From: SOKG01 sp964449845
GTDB lineage: Bacteria > Chloroflexota > Dehalococcoidia > SZUA-161
Length of the DNA stretch: 11,533 nucleotides
Assembly: GCA_964449845.1 (NCBI GenBank)
Contig: CAYVES010000066.1
Span: 1-11,533 of the forward strand
Direction of reading: 5' to 3'
The position numbers and the translations under genes were made by a program. The notes below the pieces were generated by a model. The model was not told where the DNA came from. It was given only the letters and a program-made list of their open reading frames with translations, and did no database searches. This document shows, one piece after another, positions 6,111 through 11,533 of the stretch (the first letter of the stretch is position 1; each line of letters opens with the position of its first letter).

Positions 6111-6641
6111 ATGGCGCACGAATACTCTGAAGAGATAAAGGGCTTGATCTACACACACTGGCTGCCGCGTATCATGGCCGGAGTCCTCCAAGGGGTGAGA
6201 GAGCTCCCCCCAGAGCACAGGGACCATGTCATGATGAGAATGAGCCAGGCCTGCGGGTCAATGGCCGTGTGGGCCGTCGGAGTCAAGCCGGACATGACCT
6301 ACGACGAACTGGTGAAACACTTAACGGGGCTAGAGCCTCCCATGGGCCCGAGGACCATCGAGCGAGTAGGCGACGTGGTGCACTCAGCCTATCATTGCAG
6401 TGTCGGGGAGGATGGCAAGCCGATTTGCCAGTGTCCGGTGGTCATGCTGGGGATGGCGGAGCCGTTCCCTGAACTATGCTCCTGCGGCGCCAACATGACG
6501 GCACAGTACCTCGAGGCTATTGGGATGGCAACCGCCAAGTCGGAGTTGATGGGCAGTCCCCTGACGACGGGCGAGCCATTCTGCCGATACGTAGTATACC
6601 TTAAGTCGCCGCAATTCACGACACCCGAACGCGAGGGCTAG
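6111..6641 (+). CDS. Cysteine-rich small protein 2 (C-x-C-x14-C-x-C family)
   Basis: A 176-residue paralogue of the gene ending at 5956. Shared blocks include RELPPEHRD (30-38), QAC (46-48), EPPMGPRTIERVGDVVH, the set C106-x-C108-P, C123-x-C125, GSP (148-150) and C158-R, and the ending FTTPE. C96 is private to this copy. ATG 6111 is chosen because AAGGAGGT lies 7 bases upstream; the longer frame reaching back to 6012 would translate through the REP-like repeat and is rejected. The N-terminus is shorter than in copy 1, starting at the EIKGLI block. No signal peptide or membrane segment is seen. It sits in the middle of the cluster, with 154 bp before it and 138 bp after. Confidence 0.7.
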   Translation: MAHEYSEEIKGLIYTHWLPRIMAGVLQGVRELPPEHRDHVMMRMSQACGSMAVWAVGVKPDMTYDELVKHLTGLEPPMGPRTIERVGDVVHSAYHCSVGEDGKPICQCPVVMLGMAEPFPELCSCGANMTAQYLEAIGMATAKSELMGSPLTTGEPFCRYVVYLKSPQFTTPEREG

Positions 6642-6657
6642 GGCTGCGGCCTTTGGA

Positions 6658-6712
6658 TGTCATTGCGAGGAGCCCTGAGCCAGTCGAAAGGGCGACGAAG
6701 CAATCCCGCGTG
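6658..6712 (+). repeat. Half copy of the GTCATTGCGAG dispersed repeat
   Basis: TGTCATTGCGAG (6658-6669) and GAAGCAATC (6697-6705) match the left arm of the elements at 2041 and 3352. The right arm and outer terminal repeats are missing. The inner sequence CCCTGAGCCAGTCGAAAGGG differs from copies A and B. It lies in the gap between the second and third cysteine-rich genes. Confidence 0.65.
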
Positions 6713-6779
6713 CTGTCCTTCCCGTCGAGGGAGAGGGGTTTCATGCTATTCAGGCAACTTAAGCATCTGAGGAGGGAAA

Positions 6780-7289
6780 ATGCCTCAAGAACTGACTGAG
6801 GAGGAAATAGCCCAGCGCGAGTTTTTCGTAGGCTTGCTCAAGGGCGAAGTCCTCAAACGGGTCTTCCAGCCCGATTTTGACGAAACGGCGCGAGAGAAGT
6901 GCCTTGAGTGCACTGGGACAATGTGCAACTCCCTGTTTCTGCCCTATGCAAACCTCAACACGGATACCGACATAGATACCTTCATGCAGGATTTAATGAA
7001 CGCCTTTCCTGGGGCGAGGAAGCTGGAGAGGAAGGACGACGTTATCCATTACGACTTCTACCCCGAGGTCAAGGGAGAGTGCATGTGTCCCATGATAGCT
7101 CTGGGGCACCTGGAGCCCACTCCGCTCTGGTGCACATGTGGAAACTACTTCAACAAGGCCATGTTTGAGGCCGTTGTAAAACACCCCGTGCAGGTGGAGC
7201 TGCTGGATAGTCCGCTGACTACCGGCTCAGACCTGTGCAGGAGGCTGATCCACCTTAGACCTCCGGCAATCACTACGGGTGGTGCCTAG
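6780..7289 (+). CDS. Cysteine-rich small protein 3 (C-x-C-x14-C-x-C family)
   Basis: A 169-residue paralogue, the most divergent of the three. It keeps C101-x-C103-P, C118-x-C120, the DSPLTTG block (143-149) and C153-R with the same spacings, and the DDVIHYDFY block before them. The N-terminal half differs: the single cysteine of the others is replaced by C41-x2-C44-x4-C49, which could add a ligand or a second site. GAGGAGGGAAA directly before the ATG is a good ribosome-binding site and mirrors the site of copy 1. Only 28 bp separate it from the ThDP enzyme, so these two are probably tightly co-expressed. Function is unknown; a metal-bearing subunit or carrier for the neighbouring enzymes is inference. 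Confidence 0.7.
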   Translation: MPQELTEEEIAQREFFVGLLKGEVLKRVFQPDFDETAREKCLECTGTMCNSLFLPYANLNTDTDIDTFMQDLMNAFPGARKLERKDDVIHYDFYPEVKGECMCPMIALGHLEPTPLWCTCGNYFNKAMFEAVVKHPVQVELLDSPLTTGSDLCRRLIHLRPPAITTGGA

Positions 7290-7317
7290 ACCATACAGAC
7301 AAAAGGAGGATGGAACG

Positions 7318-9045
7318 ATGGCTATGATCAGAGGTGCAGAGGCGCTGGTGCGTTGTCTTATCGAAGAAGGCGTGCGCTATGTGTTCGGTATTCCCGGCGA
7401 TCAGTGTAATCCAATCACTGACGCTATCTATCGTTTGGGGAGTGAGACTGGAATGAAGTTCGTCACCGCCCGCCACGAACAGGCAGCAGCACACATGGCG
7501 GATGCCTGGGCGCGTGTCACCGGCGAGCCTGGAGTATGCCTGGGCACGGTCGGACCTGGAGTAGCCGACCTGGTGCCAGGCGTCTACGCTGCTTGGGCCG
7601 ACTCAGTTCCTCTGGTCGTGCTGGGAGCGCAGAACCAGACCTGGCGCTGCTACCCTGAGCATGGCTCCATGCAGGGTCTGGACCAGATTCCCCTTATGGC
7701 TCCCATCACCAAATGGCGGGCTCTGGTGAACGACGTGAGGCGGATGCCCCATCTGGTGCAACTGGCGTTCCGGGCAGCCACATCCGGGCGTCCCGCTCCA
7801 GTGTACCTGGACCTGCCCTCCAACGTGGTCTGCGATAAGCTGGATAGCGATGAGTACCCTGTCCTGCCGCCGCAGCGCTATCGGGCCACCACGCCTCCGG
7901 TGGCCGATGCGCACCTCATTGAGCAGGCGGCGGAGATGCTGGCGAATGCCCAGTGGCCGCTTATTCATACTGGTGGAGGTGTGCTGCGGTCTGGGGCCTG
8001 GGCGGAGGTGGTGGAGCTTGCGGAGTATCTCTGGGCTGCGGTGACCACCAGCCTCGGCGCACGGGGAGCTATCCCTGAGGACCATCCCCTGTGCCTGATC
8101 CCTTCCGCCTTCGGCGCATTGAAGGCCCAGGCTGCGGCTGACGTGGTACTCCTGGTGGGTGGCCGTCTGGGGGACATAGACTTCTGGGGAAAGCCCCCGG
8201 CATGGGGAGAAACGGACAAACAGCGTTTCGTACAGGTTGACATCGAGCCACAGAACATCGGCCTGAACCGGCCTATAGACCTGGCCTTGGTAGGGGACGC
8301 CAAGAGCACCCTGCGCGCCTTGCTTGAGGCGGTGAAGGCGCGGACGGGGCGCAAGGCGGAGAGTCCCCAGTTCAATGATGCCCGGCAGGACCAGGCGGTC
8401 TGGGTGGCTGGCTGGGAGGAGGGCGCCCATTCTGACAATGCGCCCATTCACCCGCTGCGCCTCATGCGCGAGGTGAGCGAGTTCTTCCCCCGCGGGGCCA
8501 TCTGTGCTCAGGACGGGGGCACCACGTCGGTTTGGGCCTTTTACCAGAACCGCATCTATGAGCCTCGTTCTTACCTCTGGGCTGCCGATTCAGGACATCT
8601 GGGGTCAGGGGTGCCCTATGCCGTAGGGGCCAAGCTGGCTCGCCCCGACGTCCCTGTCTACTGCATCACCGGCGACGGCTCCTTCGGTTTCAACGCTATG
8701 GAGCTGGAAACAGCGCGGCGGGAGAACGCGCCGATTGTGGTGATCATTGCCGACGATTGCTGTTGGGGAATGATCAAGGGCGGGCAGAAGCTGGTCTACG
8801 AGGGACGCTACTGTGGCGTGGACTTCACCGACGTTCACTATGACAAACTGGCCGAGGCCCTGGGCTGCTACGGTGAGCGTGTCACGGAGCCCGCCCAGAT
8901 TCGGCCTGCCTTGCAGCGCGCGGTGGACTCCGGGGTGCCAGCGGTGCTGGATGTGATCGTAGATCAGGAGGTGCACCTGGTGCCGCCGGACTTGGCGGTG
9001 CTGGACAGCGTATGGATGGAAGGTTGCGATACGGGAGCTGGGTAA
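7318..9045 (+). CDS. Thiamine-diphosphate-dependent enzyme (acetolactate synthase-like)
   Basis: A 575-residue enzyme with the three-domain order of the acetolactate synthase, oxalyl-CoA decarboxylase and benzoylformate decarboxylase superfamily: Pyr domain about 1-170 with catalytic E54 (TARHEQAAAH), middle domain about 195-340 (VGDAKSTLRAL), PP domain about 380-550. The ThDP/Mg motif is GDGS (452-455) followed 24 residues later by DDCCWGMIKGGQ (479-490). Most relatives carry Asn-Asn or Asn-Asp there, so the first Asp is unusual. Such enzymes cleave or form bonds next to a carbonyl of 2-keto acids or acyloins; the substrate here is not deducible. ATG 7318 is chosen because AAAAGGAGG precedes it and the conserved GAEALV block starts five residues in. 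No small regulatory subunit gene is adjacent, which argues against housekeeping IlvB. The zinc dehydrogenase follows 65 bp later. Confidence 0.9.
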   Translation: MAMIRGAEALVRCLIEEGVRYVFGIPGDQCNPITDAIYRLGSETGMKFVTARHEQAAAHMADAWARVTGEPGVCLGTVGPGVADLVPGVYAAWADSVPLVVLGAQNQTWRCYPEHGSMQGLDQIPLMAPITKWRALVNDVRRMPHLVQLAFRAATSGRPAPVYLDLPSNVVCDKLDSDEYPVLPPQRYRATTPPVADAHLIEQAAEMLANAQWPLIHTGGGVLRSGAWAEVVELAEYLWAAVTTSLGARGAIPEDHPLCLIPSAFGALKAQAAADVVLLVGGRLGDIDFWGKPPAWGETDKQRFVQVDIEPQNIGLNRPIDLALVGDAKSTLRALLEAVKARTGRKAESPQFNDARQDQAVWVAGWEEGAHSDNAPIHPLRLMREVSEFFPRGAICAQDGGTTSVWAFYQNRIYEPRSYLWAADSGHLGSGVPYAVGAKLARPDVPVYCITGDGSFGFNAMELETARRENAPIVVIIADDCCWGMIKGGQKLVYEGRYCGVDFTDVHYDKLAEALGCYGERVTEPAQIRPALQRAVDSGVPAVLDVIVDQEVHLVPPDLAVLDSVWMEGCDTGAG

Positions 9046-9110
9046 TGCAAGCAGCCGCACTGGGCCCGTTGAATCGGACTGGCTGTTGAATCGTTTAGGA
9101 CGGACTCGAA

Positions 9111-10328
9111 ATGAAGGCGCTGCAATTCTCTGTCTCAGTTCCACAATTCGCGGCATTGAAGGTCCTGGGGAGCATACGCCGACGACTCTACTATGGGGGG
9201 CCTCTCGCCACTATACGCCTTGTCGATATCCCAGAGCCAGCACTGCCCTCCTCTGACTGGGTAAAGATCAGGACATTCATGTGTGGGTTCTGTGGCAGCG
9301 ACGTCAACCTCATACTCTTGAGGGATTCCCCAACGGCAACCCCTTTTACCTCGTTCCCATGCACCCTGGGCCACGAGCTCTGTGGTGAGGTCATAGAAGT
9401 TGGAAGCAGTGTTGATGGAATAGGTATAGGAGATGTGGTTACTATTGCACCGAATCTGAGCTGCTCGGCAAGGGGAATTGAACCTGAATGTAGCAGCTGC
9501 CGTATGGGCAGACCGGGCAACTGCGAAAACTTCGCTGAGGGCGCTCTTTCTCCAGGCATGTTCGCTGGTATATGCCGCGACATAGGTGGAGGCTTTGCAT
9601 CCTATGTTGTGGCACACAAAGATCAGGTTTACCGGTTACCTGAGGAACTGTCTCCCAGAGAAGGCGCCATGATAGAACCGTTTGCCTGCGCTCTTCAGGC
9701 GGTGCTCGACAATATGCCTGACAAGGAGGATCGGGTCCTTATCATCGGGGGTGGCGTAATAGGCAGCCTTATCGTTCAATCAATACGTGCCTTTGACATA
9801 AACTGTTCTATCACCGTGGCCGAGCCCTCGCAGTTCCATGCGGAACTGACTTCTGGAGCGGGGGCGGACCATCTGATTACAGATGGCGACATCTTGCATC
9901 GTACAGAAGGCATCACCGGAGCCCGCGCGTACAAGCCTATGTTAGGTAGGGACATCCTTATGGGGGGGTTCTCAAAGATTTTTGACGTCGTAGGTAGCGC
10001 CGATACCCTTAACATCAGTATGAGGGCGCTGAGGACAGGCGGCGTGTTAAGTGTGATGGGGATTGGCAGGGACGTGAAGCTCGATCTTACACCCCTTTGG
10101 CTGAAGCTCCAGACCATAAAGGGTGTCTATATCTATGGCTATACTGATGTGAATAATGAGAGGAAACACGTCTTTGAGATGGCTATCGATTTTGCGAAGC
10201 AGAAAAAGGTTGCTCTGGAGTCTATGGTAACTCATACATTTCGTATCGAAGACTACAAGGAGATGATCGAAGTCAACTTGAATAAGCCGAAGCACAAAGC
10301 CGTGAAGACAGTGGTTTCCTTTACCTAG
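9111..10328 (+). CDS. Zinc-dependent medium-chain alcohol dehydrogenase
   Basis: A 405-residue MDR-family oxidoreductase. Catalytic zinc ligands are visible: C61 in FCGSD, H88-E89 in GHELCGE, and E189 in IEPFACA. A structural zinc lobe has C118, C127, C130 and C138. The Rossmann motif GGGVIGS spans 213-219, and E238 at the end of beta-2 favours NAD(H). The N-terminus is about 20 residues longer than in common MDR enzymes (MKALQFSVSVPQF before the usual LVDIPEP), and the zinc-lobe spacing C-x8-C-x2-C-x7-C is wider than usual. The ribosome-binding site is weak (AGGACGG). Codon use differs from the ThDP gene: 13 ATA isoleucine codons here against 2 there. It probably interconverts an alcohol and a carbonyl compound made or used by the ThDP enzyme. 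It is the last gene of the cluster, with only 31 bp to the convergent deaminase gene. Confidence 0.92.
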   Translation: MKALQFSVSVPQFAALKVLGSIRRRLYYGGPLATIRLVDIPEPALPSSDWVKIRTFMCGFCGSDVNLILLRDSPTATPFTSFPCTLGHELCGEVIEVGSSVDGIGIGDVVTIAPNLSCSARGIEPECSSCRMGRPGNCENFAEGALSPGMFAGICRDIGGGFASYVVAHKDQVYRLPEELSPREGAMIEPFACALQAVLDNMPDKEDRVLIIGGGVIGSLIVQSIRAFDINCSITVAEPSQFHAELTSGAGADHLITDGDILHRTEGITGARAYKPMLGRDILMGGFSKIFDVVGSADTLNISMRALRTGGVLSVMGIGRDVKLDLTPLWLKLQTIKGVYIYGYTDVNNERKHVFEMAIDFAKQKKVALESMVTHTFRIEDYKEMIEVNLNKPKHKAVKTVVSFT

Positions 10329-10359
10329 TTGCAGCAAACGGGTATGGCGAGCAAAACCA

Positions 10360-10914
10360 CTAGCCTTGGTGCTGGCGAAAACTCTTTCTTAGCGCTTGTT
10401 CCTCTTCACGGAGCATTTGTTTGAGGTCTTCCATTTCATAGGTCTTGGTGCCGACACCCTCCTCTTTCATATGAACAGCTTCCAGCCCGGCATTGATAAT
10501 CATTTTGGCGCAAATCATACAGGGACCATACATCCTGCTCGTTTCTCCACTTTTCTGACTGTATTGTCCTTTGACTCTCTCGCTGTAGATATACATCACC
10601 CCGCCTACTATGGAAACACCGGTCCTCGCCGCGTTTATTATGGCATTCTGTTCTGCGTGTATACTCCTGCATAGTTCATATCTTTCGCCAGGTGGGATTC
10701 CCAGTTCTGTCCTGAGGCACCTGCCGGTATCGATGCAGTGCTCTGTGCCTCTCGGAGATCCCACGTAACCCGAACTGACCTCAACGTCGTCCTTGACAAT
10801 AACTGCGCCTATTTTCCTTCTCAGACAGGTACTTCTTTCGGCGGCGACCTTTGCCCTGTTCAGGTAGTGTTCGAACTTGTCCGGTCTTTTCCAGTTTGTG
10901 CTGGCAGAGTTCAT
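10360..10914 (-). CDS. Deoxycytidylate (dCMP) deaminase family protein
   Basis: A 184-residue zinc-dependent cytidine/deoxycytidylate deaminase, ComEB/dCMP-deaminase type, expected to convert dCMP to dUMP for dTTP synthesis in the cytoplasm. Catalytic motif H86-A87-E88 (SIHAEQNAI) and the zinc pair C132-x2-C135 (GPCMICAKM) are intact. The upstream block C66-LRTELGIPPGERYELC-R before the HAE motif is typical of dCMP deaminases rather than of tRNA or guanine deaminases. The C-terminal helix is charged. ATG 10914 has AAGGAG just upstream. The gene converges with the dehydrogenase and diverges from the kinase at 11052, so it does not belong to the seven-gene cluster. Confidence 0.9.
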   Translation of the reverse strand: MNSASTNWKRPDKFEHYLNRAKVAAERSTCLRRKIGAVIVKDDVEVSSGYVGSPRGTEHCIDTGRCLRTELGIPPGERYELCRSIHAEQNAIINAARTGVSIVGGVMYIYSERVKGQYSQKSGETSRMYGPCMICAKMIINAGLEAVHMKEEGVGTKTYEMEDLKQMLREEEQALRKSFRQHQG

Positions 10915-10964
10915 GAATCTCCTTCCCGAGGTTGCGCCAAAACCGAGGGCTCGTGGTAGCTTGG

Positions 10965-10994
10965 ATTATACTCGAATTGCATGGCACTCCACAA
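10965..10994 (-). promoter_or_regulatory. Promoter of the dCMP deaminase gene
   Basis: On the minus strand: -35 TTGTGG (10994-10989), an 18-bp spacer and a perfect -10 TATAAT (10970-10965). The predicted start near 10958 gives a leader of about 45 nt, ending in the AAGGAG ribosome-binding site. Confidence 0.55.
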
Positions 10995-11014
10995 GAACCG
11001 GTTGGCGCCAGCGG

Positions 11015-11043
11015 TTGCCGCAGGAGGTTATCAAGGTTAATAT
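11015..11043 (+). promoter_or_regulatory. Promoter of the UPF0200-like kinase gene
   Basis: A weak -35 TTGCCG (11015-11020), a 17-bp spacer and -10 TAATAT (11038-11043). Transcription would start about 11049-11052, at or beside the ATG at 11052, so the mRNA may be leaderless. The GGAGG at about 11023-11027 lies upstream of that start and too far from the ATG to serve as its ribosome-binding site. Confidence 0.4.
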
Positions 11044-11051
11044 AGTACATC

Positions 11052-11533
11052 ATGAATGAGACGGGCAATCCCCTCATGGTAATTGTCGGTATGCCCGGTT
11101 CGGGCAAGACCTCTGTGGCGCGACACCTCGACGAGAAGGGCTGGCATGTCATACGCTTCGGAGAAATGACGATCCGTGAGGTAGAGTCGCGGAATCTCCC
11201 CGTCAACGAAGCTAACGAAAGGGCTGTCCGCGAGGAAATGAGGGCAATACATGGCATGGATGCCTATGCCAGGCTGTGGCTGCCGACGATCGTGGAGTCA
11301 CTCTCGGTCGGCCCCACAGTGATCGATGGGCTATATTCCTGGGCCGAGTACAAATTCCTCAGACAGCATTTTGGGGATCAGATGAAGGTGGTGGCTATAT
11401 ACACAACCCGCTCTCTGCGTTATGACCGGTTGTCGCAAAGACGGGACCGCCCGCTTTCGGCTGAAGAAGCCGAACAGCGCGATTACGCCGAGATCGAGAA
11501 CGTTGAGAAAGCGGGCCCAATCGCAATCGCAGA
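11052..11533 (+). CDS. UPF0200-type P-loop nucleotide kinase, 3'-truncated by the window edge
   Basis: The frame is open from ATG 11052 to the end of the window (160 residues visible). Walker A is G13-MPGSGK-T20, and VIDG at 90-93 follows at the Walker B-like position. The region R137 onward (RRDRPLSAEEAEQRD) fits the lid of adenylate-kinase-fold enzymes. The order of blocks (VGMPGSGKT, RFGEM, VIDG, then the RD-containing lid) resembles the UPF0200 family, related to dephospho-CoA kinase and common in archaea. Substrate is unproven; a nucleoside or nucleotide kinase role is plausible. The predicted -10 lies only 8 bp from the ATG and no ribosome-binding site is visible at normal distance. An in-frame ATG at residue 9 is an alternative start. 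The divergent deaminase may mark a shared nucleotide-metabolism locus. Confidence 0.8.
   Translation, partial: MNETGNPLMVIVGMPGSGKTSVARHLDEKGWHVIRFGEMTIREVESRNLPVNEANERAVREEMRAIHGMDAYARLWLPTIVESLSVGPTVIDGLYSWAEYKFLRQHFGDQMKVVAIYTTRSLRYDRLSQRRDRPLSAEEAEQRDYAEIENVEKAGPIAIA

Noticed and set aside
7318..9045. Housekeeping acetolactate synthase large subunit (ilvB)
   Set aside because: No ilvN/ilvH small subunit or ilvC follows, and the DDCCWGMIKGGQ region belongs to a different subfamily from the usual NNxxxGM motif.
11001..11016. TGGCGCCA palindrome between the divergent kinase and deaminase promoters as an operator
   Set aside because: Only 8 bp are perfect and the flanks do not extend it; too short to support in a GC-rich region.

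Overview
The window reads as bacterial chromosome of about 55% GC, most likely from an uncultured anaerobic Chloroflexota (Dehalococcoidia-like) organism. That placement is an inference. It rests on the style of the prolyl-tRNA synthetase, on dispersed repeats of the 'GTCATTGCGAG ... GAAGCAATC' type that I associate with such genomes, and on the gene content. No rRNA, tRNA, CRISPR array, transposase or phage gene was seen.

Layout. (1) Positions 2-1612 hold proS without its 5' end. (2) Positions 1613-1960 hold no large gene, but they contain a near-consensus promoter, about 270 bp with GC-rich hairpins and a well-placed 14-codon ORF, and then a perfect 13-bp hairpin; this is a candidate small RNA or leader-peptide transcript. 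(3) A lone SDR oxidoreductase gene on the minus strand (2364-3167) has its own promoter, with an operator-like inverted repeat over the -10. It is bracketed by two same-orientation copies of a MITE-like repeat (2041-2215 and 3352-3564). (4) Positions 3872-10328 hold seven co-directional genes: two related NIPSNAP-like two-domain proteins, three paralogous small proteins sharing a fixed C-x-C-x14-C-x-C-x(32-33)-C pattern, a thiamine-diphosphate (ThDP) enzyme, and a zinc-dependent medium-chain alcohol dehydrogenase. A REP/BIME-like palindrome cluster and a half copy of the dispersed repeat lie in the two widest gaps. (5) A dCMP deaminase gene converges on the dehydrogenase gene. It is transcribed divergently from a P-loop kinase of the UPF0200 (archaeal dephospho-CoA-kinase-like) type that runs off the window.

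How the genes may work together. proS, the dCMP deaminase and the kinase are housekeeping. The seven-gene cluster looks like an accessory catabolic or biosynthetic module. The ThDP enzyme would act on a 2-keto acid or acyloin-type carbon-carbon bond, and the dehydrogenase on the matching alcohol, aldehyde or ketone. The NIPSNAP-like pair and the cysteine-rich trio would be auxiliary enzymes or metal/ligand-binding proteins. I know of no described pathway with this set, and the substrate cannot be read from the sequence. The cluster is the best candidate here for an undescribed system.
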